64,000 bases of DNA from contig NZ_JACJUG010000007.1 of the NCBI RefSeq assembly GCF_014174515.1, forward strand, positions 124,001-188,000. Direction: 5' to 3'. The translations under genes were made by a program, and so were the position numbers. The notes below the pieces were generated by a model. It made no database searches, was not told the origin of the DNA, and saw nothing but the letters and a program-made list of their open reading frames with translations. Shown in pieces: positions 47,369-56,333 of this stretch. Origin of the DNA: Mitsuaria sp. WAJ17. Lineage in GTDB: Bacteria; Pseudomonadota; Gammaproteobacteria; Burkholderiales; Burkholderiaceae_C. Position 1 is the stretch's first letter. Every line of letters starts with the position of its first letter.

Positions 47369-47911
47369 ATGAGCATCCTCGACACCCCACGACTTCGCCT
47401 GGAACCCATGGTCCCCGCCCACCGTCTGGGCCTGAACCGCCTTAACAGCGACCCAGTGGTGCAGCGCTACCTCAATGGCCGCCCCGAGACCCAGGAGGAG
47501 ACCGACGCCGTCATCGAGCGCGTGCAGGCCCGCTGGGCCGAGCACGGCTTCTCCTGGTGGAGCTTCATCGAGCAAGAGAGCGGCGAGCTCGTCGGCGCCG
47601 GCTGCATCCAGCACCTGGGCCGCATCGTGGGCGAGCCGCTGGAGATCGGCTGGCGGCTGCGCCAGGACCGCTGGGGACGCGGCCTGGCCAGCGAGGCCGC
47701 CCACGCCATGGGCGACTTCGCCTTCCGCACCCAGCCCATCGAGCTGCTCGTGTCCGTCTGCCACCCGGACAACGAGAACTCCTGGCGCGTGATGGAGCGG
47801 CTGGGCATGCGGGACGTGGGGCTGAGCCGCGCCTACGACATGGACATGCGCCGCTACGAGATCAGCCGCGTCGAGTGGGAAGCGCGCGCCACCGCACGGC
47901 CGGCGCGCTGA
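47369..47911 (+). CDS. GNAT family N-acetyltransferase (RimJ/RimL type)
   Basis: A 180-residue acetyl-CoA-dependent acetyltransferase. It opens with the RimJ/RimL-type TPRLRLEPM, has a beta-bulge strand GAGCIQHLG, the pyrophosphate-binding region RQDRWGRGLASEAAHA and VCHPDNENSWRVMERLGMRD near the end. The substrate is probably a small amine or a protein N-terminus, not known. It lies 50 bp after the serine hydrolase and may be co-transcribed. It is convergent with the sigma54 activator gene, with 6 bp between stops. Confidence 0.9.
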   Translation: MSILDTPRLRLEPMVPAHRLGLNRLNSDPVVQRYLNGRPETQEETDAVIERVQARWAEHGFSWWSFIEQESGELVGAGCIQHLGRIVGEPLEIGWRLRQDRWGRGLASEAAHAMGDFAFRTQPIELLVSVCHPDNENSWRVMERLGMRDVGLSRAYDMDMRRYEISRVEWEARATARPAR

Positions 47912-47917
47912 GGCTCC

Positions 47918-49414
47918 TCAAGCATCCCCGAGCATCGGCAGCTTGTCGTACAGCGACGCACGGGACATGCGCAGCAGCTTGGCGGCCGCCAGCTTGTTCC
48001 CGCCGGTCGCGCGAAGGGCGGCGCGCAGGGCCGCGCGCTCCAGTTCGGCGATCTGCTCGGCCAGGGGGCGCAGCAGGCGCGGATCGTCGGGGCGGGACTC
48101 GGCCAGCAGCGCAGCCACCGGGCGATCGCCTGCCGGGGCGGCCATGCCGTGGGTCGCAGCCCCGGCCACATGCTTGAGATAGGGCGCCAGCTGCGCGGAC
48201 TGCAGCAGCATCTCGTCGCCCATCAGGCAGGCCTGCTCCAGCACATTGCGCAGCTCTCGAATGTTGCCGGGCCAGTCCTGCCGCATCAGCAGCTCCAGGG
48301 CATCGGGTGCCAGGCTGCGCGAGGCCATGCCGGCGCGCCGGACGATGTCCTCCAGCAGGGCCTCGGCCAGGGCCTCGATGTCGTCCAGGCGCTCGCGCAG
48401 GGGCGGCACGCGCAGGGGCAGTACGTTGAGACGGTAGAAGAGGTCCGCACGGAACTCGCCACGCGCCACCATGGCCGGCAGGTCGCGGCTGGTGGCGGCG
48501 ATCACGCGCACATCGACGCGAATCACGGTATTGCTGCCCAGAGGCTCCAGTTCCTGCTCCTGCAGCACGCGCAGCAGCTTGCTCTGCAGTGGGAGGGGCA
48601 TGTCGCCGATCTCGTCCAGGAACAGGGTGCCGCCGTCGGCCAGCTTGAACTTGCCCTCGCGGCCCTTGCGATCGGCACCGGTGTAGGCGCCCGGCGCCAC
48701 GCCGAAGAACTCGGCCTCCAGCAGGGTCTCGGGCACGGCGGCGATGTTGAGGCTCACCAGCGGCCTGGCGGCGCGCGGCGAGGCCGTGTGGATGGCGTGG
48801 GCCAGCAGCTCCTTGCCGGTGCCGGTCTCGCCCAGCAGCAGCACGGTGGCGTCTGACAAGGCCGCGCGGCGCGCCTGGCGCTTGATCTCCAGGGCGGGCG
48901 CGCTGCTGCCCACGAAGCTGGCGATGCTGTACTTGGGCCGGCGGTTCTTCACCTGCTCGGCGGCCAGCTGGCGGCGGGTGTCGTCCAGCTCCTGCTGCAG
49001 GCGGCTGAACTTGGCGATCAGCGGCTGCATGGTGGTCTCGGGATGGTCAAGCAGGACCATGCCCACCGCGCCGATCACCTCGCCGGCCTCGTTCCGCAGT
49101 GGCAGACGGCTGACCAGGAAGGTACCGGCCTTGTTGGTCAGCAGATCCACCAGCATGGGCTGCCCCTGGTCCACCACCTGGGCCATGAGGGTGTTGGGGA
49201 CCACCTCCTCGACGCGGCGGCCCACGAACTCGGCCTCGTCGCCGAAGCCCAGAGCCGGCAGGAAGCGCTTGTAGCCGTCGGAGATCCAGACGATGCGGTG
49301 CTGGCGGTCCACCACCATCATGCCCTCCACCGCCTGGGCAAAGACCTCGAACATGGACTGCGCCGCAAGGCGCAGCACGCCGTCGGCGTCTTGGGGCAGG
49401 AGGGGCAGGTTCAT
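47918..49414 (-). CDS. PAS-containing sigma54-dependent transcriptional activator
   Basis: A 498-residue enhancer-binding protein. An N-terminal PAS sensor (~15-125, with [17 protein letters not shown]) leads by a coiled linker into an AAA+ domain. That domain has Walker A GETGTGKE (195-202), the sigma54-contacting loop GAYTGA (242-247, Tyr in place of the usual Phe) and Walker B LFLDEIGD (264-271). The C-terminal Fis-type helix-turn-helix ends [20 protein letters not shown]. Without a receiver domain it should sense a small ligand or redox state. It is divergent from the malonyl-CoA synthetase gene, its most likely target. The upstream in-frame extension to 49558 is rejected as low-complexity. 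Confidence 0.93.
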   Translation of the reverse strand: MNLPLLPQDADGVLRLAAQSMFEVFAQAVEGMMVVDRQHRIVWISDGYKRFLPALGFGDEAEFVGRRVEEVVPNTLMAQVVDQGQPMLVDLLTNKAGTFLVSRLPLRNEAGEVIGAVGMVLLDHPETTMQPLIAKFSRLQQELDDTRRQLAAEQVKNRRPKYSIASFVGSSAPALEIKRQARRAALSDATVLLLGETGTGKELLAHAIHTASPRAARPLVSLNIAAVPETLLEAEFFGVAPGAYTGADRKGREGKFKLADGGTLFLDEIGDMPLPLQSKLLRVLQEQELEPLGSNTVIRVDVRVIAATSRDLPAMVARGEFRADLFYRLNVLPLRVPPLRERLDDIEALAEALLEDIVRRAGMASRSLAPDALELLMRQDWPGNIRELRNVLEQACLMGDEMLLQSAQLAPYLKHVAGAATHGMAAPAGDRPVAALLAESRPDDPRLLRPLAEQIAELERAALRAALRATGGNKLAAAKLLRMSRASLYDKLPMLGDA

Positions 49415-49460
49415 CGGGCGCGGTACTGCTGCAGCGGGAACAGCGAGGGACTGTAGCGCC

Positions 49461-49476
49461 GGGGCCGGCGCTTGCA
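49461..49476 (+). promoter_or_regulatory. candidate sigma54 promoter for the malonyl-CoA synthetase gene
   Basis: GGGGCCGGCGCTTGCA keeps the essential GG (49462-49463) and GC (49474-49475) with ten bases between, plus TTGCA. It differs from TGGCACG at three -24 bases. It lies about 95 bp before the start codon. A dyad TGCACG-N6-CGTGCA (49473-49490) and another, GCGCCGG-GG-CCGGCGC (49456-49471), overlap it. In such GC-rich DNA chance matches are common. Confidence 0.3.
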
Positions 49477-49569
49477 CGGCCCGGCGTGCACGGGGTTTAC
49501 CCGGCAGGGCGGGGGTCGCCGGAGCCGGCTCAAGGCGGGTGTCGGGCCTGCATTGCACAATGCCGCCCC

Positions 49570-51126
49570 ATGAGCACCGCCACCGCCGCCCCCTCGGACA
49601 ACGCCAACCTCTTCTGCGCCCTGCGCGCCGCCTTCCCCGCGGACCTCGACGCCTGCGCCATCGAATGCGCCGACGGCGAGGCCCTGCGCTACAGCTGGCG
49701 GGACCTGGAGCGCGGCACGGCCATGATGGCCAATCTGCTGGACTCGCTGGACCTGCCGCCGGCCAGCCGCATCGCCGTGCAGACCGAGAAAAGCGTCGAG
49801 GCCCTGATGCTCTACCTGGCCGTGCTGCGCGCCGGCCACGTCTACCTGCCGCTGAACACCGCCTACCAGGCCGCCGAACTCGAGTACTTCATCGGCAACG
49901 CAGAACCGGCCGTGGTGGTGTGCGCAGGGCGGCATTTCGGCTGGGTGTCCAAGCTGGCCTTCCTGGCCGGCACGCAGCGGGTTTTCACGCTCAACGAGGA
50001 CCGCACGGGCACGCTGCTGGACCGCGCCTCGCAGATGAGCGATGTGCACACGCCCGCTCTGAAGCAGCCCGGCGAGCTGGCCGCCATCCTCTACACCAGC
50101 GGCACCACGGGACGCAGCAAGGGTGCCATGCTGAGCCATGGCAACCTGCTCTCCAATGCCCGCGTGCTGCAGCTCGCCTGGGGCTGGCGCTCGGGGGACG
50201 TGCTGATCCACGCCCTGCCCATCTTCCATGTGCACGGCCTCTTCGTGGCCTCGCACGGCGCCCTGCTCAACGGCAGCAAGATGATCTGGTTCAGCCGCTT
50301 CGAGCCCCGCGCGGTGATCCAGCGCCTGCCGGACGCCACCGTCTTCATGGGCGTTCCCACGCTGTACGTGCGCATGCTGGACGAGGCCATGCTCACGCGC
50401 GAGGCCTGTGCGCACATGCGGCTCTTCATCAGCGGTTCGGCCCCCCTGCTGATCGAGACTTTCCGCGACTGGCAGGCCCGCACCGGCCACACCATCCTGG
50501 AGCGCTACGGCATGAGCGAGACCGTCATGCTGACCTCCAACCCCTACGAAGGCGGCGAGCGCATCGGCGGCACCGTGGGGCCGGCCCTGCCCGGCGTGGG
50601 CCTGCGCATCGTGGACGACGCTGGCCAGCCATGCCCGGCGGACCAGATCGGCCACATCCAGGTGCGCGGCCCCAACGTCTTCGCCGGCTACTGGCGCATG
50701 CCCGAAAAAACGGCCGAGGAGTTCACCGCCGATGGCTGGTTCAAGACCGGCGACGTAGGCCAGCAGGACGAAGCCGGCTATGTGCGCATCGTGGGTCGCA
50801 GCAAGGACCTCATCATCACCGGCGGCTTCAACGTCTACCCGGCCGAAGTGGAGGGCTTTCTCAACGAGCTGCCCGGCGTGTTGGAGTCGGCGGTGGTGGG
50901 CGTTCCGCACCCCGATTTCGGCGAGGGCGTGATCGCGGTCGTGGTGCCGCGCCCCGGCCAGGCGCCCGAGCCGCAGGCCCTGATCGCAGCGCTGAAGGCC
51001 CGCATCGCCAACTTCAAGGTGCCCAAGGCGGTCTTCGTGCAGGCCGGGCTGCCGCGCAATGCCATGGGCAAGGTGCAGAAGAACCTGCTGCGCGCGCAGC
51101 ACCAGGGCCTGTTCGGCAAGACCTGA
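49570..51126 (+). CDS. matB: malonyl-CoA synthetase (MatB-type AMP-forming ligase)
   Basis: A 518-residue member of the adenylate-forming superfamily. It has the P-loop YTSGTTGRSKGA, the aromatic HALPIFHVHGLF segment, ERYGMSETVMLTSNPY (A5 motif), GWFKTGDVG and GRSKDLIITGGFNVYP (A7/A8), and the catalytic Lys in RNAMGKVQKN. The opening NANLFCALRAAFP and LPLNTAYQAAELEYF are typical of malonyl-CoA synthetases, which make malonyl-CoA from malonate, CoA and ATP. Other short acyl-CoA ligases are possible. It is divergent from a sigma54 activator. No malonyl-CoA decarboxylase (matA) or malonate carrier is adjacent. Confidence 0.87.
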   Translation: MSTATAAPSDNANLFCALRAAFPADLDACAIECADGEALRYSWRDLERGTAMMANLLDSLDLPPASRIAVQTEKSVEALMLYLAVLRAGHVYLPLNTAYQAAELEYFIGNAEPAVVVCAGRHFGWVSKLAFLAGTQRVFTLNEDRTGTLLDRASQMSDVHTPALKQPGELAAILYTSGTTGRSKGAMLSHGNLLSNARVLQLAWGWRSGDVLIHALPIFHVHGLFVASHGALLNGSKMIWFSRFEPRAVIQRLPDATVFMGVPTLYVRMLDEAMLTREACAHMRLFISGSAPLLIETFRDWQARTGHTILERYGMSETVMLTSNPYEGGERIGGTVGPALPGVGLRIVDDAGQPCPADQIGHIQVRGPNVFAGYWRMPEKTAEEFTADGWFKTGDVGQQDEAGYVRIVGRSKDLIITGGFNVYPAEVEGFLNELPGVLESAVVGVPHPDFGEGVIAVVVPRPGQAPEPQALIAALKARIANFKVPKAVFVQAGLPRNAMGKVQKNLLRAQHQGLFGKT

Positions 51127-51147
51127 CCCCGCTGCGTCTGCCGGCGC

Positions 51148-51927
51148 TCAGCGCTTCTTGAAAAGATTGCCCAGGGCCTCGCCGGCCTGGCGGGCGGTCT
51201 CGCCGGTGGACTGCAGGGCGCGGTCAAAGAAGAAGGAAGCCTTGAGCCGCTGCTGCAGGGCACGGGCCACCTGGGCGCCCAGCTCGCCGCCGCTGAGCCC
51301 GCCCTCGGCACGGCCGAGGTCGCGCAGGTCCATCTCCGGGAGCTTGAGGCTCACCGTGCGGCCCTGCATAAAGGCCGCGCTGGCCTGGGCCTGGGGCTGC
51401 AGCAGCTGGAAACGCTCCACGATGAATTTCTTCGGCGCCGTTCCCGAGCCCGAAGGCGCCGGCTCCCCACTCTGCAGCTGGCGCGCCAGATGGGTCTGCA
51501 GCGCCTCGATATTGGTCTGGGTGGCGCCCTTCTCGTAGATCACGTCCGGTGCCTCGATCTCTACCGTGTTGATCACCACAACCGGCTGCGTGAGCGTGCT
51601 GATGTCCACCTGCACGCGCACCCGCTGGACCTTCAGCAGGTGCGGCGTCTTGAAGCCGGGCGGATTGCCGATGAGCAGGCCACGCAGCTCGCCCGCACCG
51701 CTGCGGGGATCGATGTGAACGCCCTGCAGCTGGATGGGCGCGCCGATCAGGGCGCTGCCCTGTTCCACGATGGCCCGGTGCACCAAGCGGTCCAGATTGC
51801 CGTGCAGCCACCAAAGCCCCGCCGCGATCGCCAGGGCCAGCAGCACCAGCAAGGCGAAGCCGCCCAAGACCCATTTCTTCAAGCTCGTACCTCGCGCGTC
51901 ACAGTCGGTCTCATCACCGACGCTCAT
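51148..51927 (-). CDS. AsmA-like membrane-anchored protein
   Basis: A 259-residue protein with one N-terminal span (WVLGGFALLVLLALAIAAGLWW) and a periplasmic beta-rich part. The latter reads like a short AsmA/DUF748-type domain: GAPIQLQGVHIDPRSGAGELRGLLIGNPPGF, then VQVDISTLTQPVVVINTVEI (given in parts). An Ala/Leu-rich helical tail ends LFKKR. AsmA-like proteins are linked to outer-membrane lipid transport or assembly; that role here is inference. Its ATG overlaps the stop of the GGDEF/EAL gene by four bases (ATGA), so the two are translated together. Confidence 0.7.
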   Translation of the reverse strand: MSVGDETDCDARGTSLKKWVLGGFALLVLLALAIAAGLWWLHGNLDRLVHRAIVEQGSALIGAPIQLQGVHIDPRSGAGELRGLLIGNPPGFKTPHLLKVQRVRVQVDISTLTQPVVVINTVEIEAPDVIYEKGATQTNIEALQTHLARQLQSGEPAPSGSGTAPKKFIVERFQLLQPQAQASAAFMQGRTVSLKLPEMDLRDLGRAEGGLSGGELGAQVARALQQRLKASFFFDRALQSTGETARQAGEALGNLFKKR

Positions 51928-54900
51928 GCTACCGGGTCATCGACCTCACTGCGGGAAGTCAGCGCCTGCAGCGCCAGCCAGGGCGACTCGATCTGCCAGT
52001 TGAGCAGCCAGGCTGCCAGCGCCTGCGCCGGCATAGGCCGCCCGATGCCATAGCCCTGCATCAGCCGGCAACCCTGCTGCAGCAGGATGCGACCGTGCTC
52101 CAGGGTTTCCACGCCCTCGGCCACCACGTCCATGCGGAAGGCCCGGGCCATGCGGATCACACCCTCCACGATGCCCATGTCATCGGCATTGCCCAGCATG
52201 CCGCGCACAAAGCTCTGGTCGATCTTGAGGGTCTGCACCGGCAGCTTGCGCAGGTAGGTGAGTGAGGAATAGCCCGTGCCGAAATCGTCCAGCGCGAAGC
52301 GAACGCCCAGCTCGCCGCAGCGCTTCAGGATGGCAACGGCCGCGTCCATGTCCTCGATCTGCGCGGTCTCCAGCACCTCCAACTCGAACTGCCGAGGTAC
52401 TTGTCCCGGATGGCGGCGCAGGGCTTGCTCCAGTTTGTCGTGGAAGTCGGGTTGCTGCAGATGGGCGGGGCTGATGTTGACGCTCACCCGCAGGTCCAGG
52501 CCCTGCTCGCGCCAGCGCTGGGCCTGGCTGAGGGCCTCCTCAATCACCCACTCGCCCAGCGCCAGCTCCAGGCGGCTGGATTGCAGCTGGGGCAGGAACT
52601 CGCCCGGCTGCACGAGGCCGCGGCCCGGGCAGTTCCAGCGGATCAGGGCCTCGACGCCCTGCAGGCGGCCGTCCACCAGGTCCACCTTGGGCTGGTAGTG
52701 CAGCACGAACTCCCGGGCCTCCAGGGCCTTCTGCAGGCGCTGCAGGAACTCGCGGTGCGACTGCGCGCGGCGGTCGCTGACCGGATCGAAGAGCTGGTAG
52801 CGGTTCTTGCCGGCCTCCTTGGCCAGGTACATGGCCTGGTCGGCATGGCGCATGAGGGTGTCAGCATCGGCGTTGTCATGCGGGTAGAGACTCACACCAA
52901 TGCTCACCGTCACCCGCAGCTCCAGGCCCTCGATGCATATGGGTTGCTGCACCACCTGCAGCAGGCGTTCCAGGACCAGGGTGCAGCCCCGCTCGCTGCT
53001 GATGTCGGTGAGCAGCACCACGAACTCGTCGCCCCCCAGCCGGGCCAGGGTGTCCTCGGCGCGCAGCACCTCGTTCATGCGCTGCGTCACCTCGATCAGC
53101 AGCCGGTCGCCCACCGCATGGCCATGGGCGTCATTGACGAACTTGAAGCCATCCAGGTCCAGGAAGCAGACGGCCAGGCTGCTCTCGCTGCGCGCAGCGC
53201 GGGCCAGGGCCTGGTGCAGGCGATCGACCAGCAGGCGCCGATTGGGCACGCCGGTGAGCGGGTCGTAGTGGGCGATGCGGTGCAGCTCGGCCTCGTGGCT
53301 CTTGATCTGGCTGATGTCGGAGAACACGCCGATGTAGTGCTGCACCACGCCCTTGGCGTCGCGCACGCAGGAGAGGGTCAGCAGCTCGGCATAGATCTCG
53401 CCATTGCGGCGCCGGTTCCAGATCTCGCCGCGCCAGACGTCGTGCGCGGAGAGGGTGCGCCACATCTCGCGGTAGAACTCGGGCCCCTGGCGCCCGGAGG
53501 ACAGCACCTTGGGGCTCTTCCCCAAAACCTCCTGCGCCGCGTAGCCGGTGATGTGGCAGAAGGCGGCGTTGACCTTGGTGATGCGCATCTGGGGGTCCAC
53601 CATCATGATGCCCTCCAGGCTGCTGTCGAAGACCATGGCGGCCTCGCGCAGCGCCAGCTCCAGCCGCTTGCGCTCGGTGATGTCGGTGTGCGTGCCGGAC
53701 ATCATCAGCGGACGGCCCTCCGCGTCGCGGCTGACCACGCGGCCCGAGGTGCGGATCCAGCGCCACTCGCCCTCCTTGGTTCGGCAGCGCATCTCCATCT
53801 CGTGGGCAGGCGTCTCGCCGGCCAGGTGCTGCTGCACGGAGGCCATCACCTGCGGGAAGTCGTCCGGATGCACTATCGCCGGCCATTGGTCCACGGTGAC
53901 CGTCATCTCGCCCGGCTCATAGCCCAGCATGGTTTCCCAGCGCGCGCTGACCTGGAATTCGTTGGTCTGCACGTTCCAGTCCCAATAGCCCAGGTCCGAG
54001 CCCTCCAGCACGCGGCTGAGCTGGGCCTCGCGCAGGGCCAGGGCCAGCTCGGCGCGCTTGCGTTCACCGATGTCCTGGGCCGTGCCCACCAGGCGATGGA
54101 CCCGACCATCCGGGCCGCGCTGGGCACGCCCGCGCGCGGTGATCCAGGTGCGGCTGCCGTCCTCGCGCAGGACCTCGGCATCGACCTCGTAGGGCACGCC
54201 TCTCTTCAGGGCCAGCTTCACGGCGGACTCGATGGCGGCCCAGCCCGCGGGCGTGTAGTAGCGGGACAGCTCGGGGACCCGCGCGGGACCGAGAGCGGGA
54301 TCGCGGCCATGCAGGCGGTAGATCTCGGCCGACCAGTGGAGCTCGTTCGTGAGCAGCTCCCAGGACCAGTCGCCCACGCGCGCCAGGGACTGGGCCTCCC
54401 GCATCGCGGCCACCGCCTCGCTGAGGGCCAGCTCGCGCCGGGTCTCGCGGCTCACGTCGCGCGAGATGCCGAACAGGCCGCGGATCTCGCCGTTCTCGTC
54501 GCGCCAGGGGCCCTTGGTCACATGGAAGACCAGGGCCTGGCCCGCCTGCGTGTGCAGGGACTCCTCGTGGCTGCTGGTCACGCCCTCGGCCATGACCGCC
54601 TCGTCCCGGGCTCGGATCACGCCGGCGGACTCGGCGGGGAAGATGTCGGCATCCGTGCGCCCCAGGATAGCGTCGCGGGGCAGGCCCACGAAGCCCGCCG
54701 CGGCCTCGTTGACCATCAGGTAGCGGCCCTGGGCGTCCTTCACGAAGACGGCGTCGGTAGTGCCGTCCACCACCGCGGCCAGCAGCTGGCGGTTGGCCGC
54801 CATGCCCTGCAGACTGGCCCGCAGGCGGCCGGCCAGGAGGCTCACCGCCAGGCTGTTGCCCAGCAGGAACATCAGCTGCAGCCCATCCAGCGCCTCCAGC

Positions 54901-55412
54901 TGGGCCCAGCCACCGCGCAGCTTCCACAGGGCCAGCAGCGCTGCCAGCAGGGAAATGAGGGTCCCGAAGAGCCCCGGTCCCAGGCCGCCCAGCATGGCGC
55001 TGAGCATCACCGGCAGCATGAAGAGGCCCACCAGCAGCCGCCCCTCCAGCACCGAACCCAGGGCCAGGTACACGGCCATGGCAGAGAGGCTCAGCACCAG
55101 GGCGAGCAGATACCACAGCGCCGTGGACTGCGCGACGGCCAGGGTCGCCCAGGAGGTCTTCTGCTCCTGCGCGGAAATCATCGGTACGGTGCGCAGGCCC
55201 AGGTACAGCAGGGCCGCCGTCACGAGGACGAAGAAGAAGCCCTTGGCCGTGGCGGCGGCGAGACGTTGCGGCGCATCGACCAGCAGCTCCAGCGCACGGT
55301 CCGAGAAGAAGATCCACAGCAGGGCAAAGGCCAGGTAGGCCAGGCAGACCAGCCCTGCATGGCGTGCCTGCACCGGCGATGCCCCGAGCGCACGCCTGAA
55401 CCATCCCGTCAT
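51924..55412 (-). CDS. membrane GGDEF-EAL cyclic-di-GMP protein with four PAS domains
   Basis: A 1,162-residue inner-membrane signalling protein. Residues ~15-200 hold about six membrane spans (MASE-like). Four PAS/PAC units follow at about 208-325, 335-450, 462-580 and 590-700. The diguanylate cyclase is intact, with GGDEF at 793-797 and an inhibitory RxxD site (RAED, 784-787) five residues upstream. The phosphodiesterase domain is intact too, with EALIRW at 921-926 and DDFGTGYSSL further on. It could make or break cyclic-di-GMP; the net activity is not predictable. ATG 55412 follows GGGAGGCTTCAGGCA. The AsmA-like gene is coupled downstream. Confidence 0.95.
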   Translation of the reverse strand: MTGWFRRALGASPVQARHAGLVCLAYLAFALLWIFFSDRALELLVDAPQRLAAATAKGFFFVLVTAALLYLGLRTVPMISAQEQKTSWATLAVAQSTALWYLLALVLSLSAMAVYLALGSVLEGRLLVGLFMLPVMLSAMLGGLGPGLFGTLISLLAALLALWKLRGGWAQLEALDGLQLMFLLGNSLAVSLLAGRLRASLQGMAANRQLLAAVVDGTTDAVFVKDAQGRYLMVNEAAAGFVGLPRDAILGRTDADIFPAESAGVIRARDEAVMAEGVTSSHEESLHTQAGQALVFHVTKGPWRDENGEIRGLFGISRDVSRETRRELALSEAVAAMREAQSLARVGDWSWELLTNELHWSAEIYRLHGRDPALGPARVPELSRYYTPAGWAAIESAVKLALKRGVPYEVDAEVLREDGSRTWITARGRAQRGPDGRVHRLVGTAQDIGERKRAELALALREAQLSRVLEGSDLGYWDWNVQTNEFQVSARWETMLGYEPGEMTVTVDQWPAIVHPDDFPQVMASVQQHLAGETPAHEMEMRCRTKEGEWRWIRTSGRVVSRDAEGRPLMMSGTHTDITERKRLELALREAAMVFDSSLEGIMMVDPQMRITKVNAAFCHITGYAAQEVLGKSPKVLSSGRQGPEFYREMWRTLSAHDVWRGEIWNRRRNGEIYAELLTLSCVRDAKGVVQHYIGVFSDISQIKSHEAELHRIAHYDPLTGVPNRRLLVDRLHQALARAARSESSLAVCFLDLDGFKFVNDAHGHAVGDRLLIEVTQRMNEVLRAEDTLARLGGDEFVVLLTDISSERGCTLVLERLLQVVQQPICIEGLELRVTVSIGVSLYPHDNADADTLMRHADQAMYLAKEAGKNRYQLFDPVSDRRAQSHREFLQRLQKALEAREFVLHYQPKVDLVDGRLQGVEALIRWNCPGRGLVQPGEFLPQLQSSRLELALGEWVIEEALSQAQRWREQGLDLRVSVNISPAHLQQPDFHDKLEQALRRHPGQVPRQFELEVLETAQIEDMDAAVAILKRCGELGVRFALDDFGTGYSSLTYLRKLPVQTLKIDQSFVRGMLGNADDMGIVEGVIRMARAFRMDVVAEGVETLEHGRILLQQGCRLMQGYGIGRPMPAQALAAWLLNWQIESPWLALQALTSRSEVDDPVA

Positions 55413-55551
55413 TGCCTGAAGCCTCCCACCGGTCGGGTCATGACTCGACGGGCATGGTCTCATGAAGTGGCGCAAAGCACCCAAATGCCAGCACCCGGAC
55501 TGGGCAAGACAGCACGGCGTCAGGCATTTGCGCCTTCAGGCGCCCGCGGCT

Positions 55552-56196
55552 TCAGCTCCGCAGCCGGCAGAGCTGGGCCGCCACCATCTCCGACATGGTG
55601 GCGGCGACGGCCTCAGCGTCCAGGCTCGGGTCGTCGAACAGCAGCTCCTGGGCGGCGTACAGGGCATCGATAGCCAGGCGTATGGTCAGCTTGGCCCGTG
55701 CCGCATCGGCGCCGGGATGGGCGCTCATGAAGGGCAGCAGCAGCAGGTCCGTCACCTGGTCGTGCGAGAGGTTGCGAACCGACTGCAGCGAGGGCACGGC
55801 CCGCAGCGCCCGAGTCACCCAGACACCGGCCGGCATGCGCTCGGTCAGGGCCAGGGTCTTGAGGAAGAGCTCCGCCACACTGGCCGCGAAGTCCGGCTCC
55901 GGCAGCTGGAAGGTGGCCGGCACCGCCCAGGGCATCAGCAGCTCGTTCTGCACCTGCATCAGCCGCGTGCCCAGCTCGTGGAGGATGGCGTACTTGTTCG
56001 GGAAGTACTGGTACAGCGCCGGCGGCGAGATGCCCGCCCGCTGGCAGACCAGGTTGGTCGACAGCCGCTCGATGCCCACCTCGCCCAGCAGCTCCGCACA
56101 GGCCGCAAGGATGCGCTCGTAGGTCTCCACCGCCCGGGCCTGGGTGGGGGCCTTCTTCACTTCGAGGTCGGGCGGGGCGGGGCGGGAAGCGGGCAT
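55552..56196 (-). CDS. TetR family transcriptional regulator
   Basis: A 214-residue repressor-type protein. The N-terminal helix-turn-helix is clear: RAVETYERILAACAELLGEVGIERLSTNLVCQRAGISPPALYQYFPNKYAIL (quoted in parts around GISPPALYQYFPNK). The C-terminal ligand-binding domain (AELFLKTLALTERMPAG, TIRLAIDALYAAQELLF) is variable, so the effector is unknown. ATG 56196 is assumed; a TTG at 56238 would extend it into the terminator of the upstream RTX gene. No obvious dyad operator was found nearby, and the target genes are not evident. Confidence 0.88.
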   Translation of the reverse strand: MPASRPAPPDLEVKKAPTQARAVETYERILAACAELLGEVGIERLSTNLVCQRAGISPPALYQYFPNKYAILHELGTRLMQVQNELLMPWAVPATFQLPEPDFAASVAELFLKTLALTERMPAGVWVTRALRAVPSLQSVRNLSHDQVTDLLLLPFMSAHPGADAARAKLTIRLAIDALYAAQELLFDDPSLDAEAVAATMSEMVAAQLCRLRS

Positions 56197-56236
56197 ATGG
56201 AGGGAGTCTATGCGAGCGAGCACGGGCGCCAGCGCC

Positions 56237-56269
56237 AAAAAAATGGGAATGGCCCGCGAGGGGCCATTT
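56237..56269 (-). terminator. rho-independent terminator of the type I secretion/RTX transcript
   Basis: On the minus strand AAATGGCCC-CTCGC-GGGCCATT is followed by CCC and a seven-T run (56237-56243 as A on the plus strand). It lies 65 bp after the RTX stop codon. Confidence 0.85.
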
Positions 56270-56333
56270 CAAACCGGCTGCGGCCGGGACGTACTGCAAG
56301 CCCGGCCGCCGGGCAGCGGCCGGGTCAAGGACA

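Noticed and set aside
49542..49557. A sigma54-like -12 element (TTGCA) just before the malonyl-CoA synthetase start
   Set aside because: The -24 half does not fit at the correct ten-base spacing and the start codon would be at the transcription start.
52401..55673. A 1,090-codon frame antisense to the GGDEF-EAL gene
   Set aside because: The sense frame holds intact PAS, GGDEF and EAL motifs; the antisense product is low-complexity.
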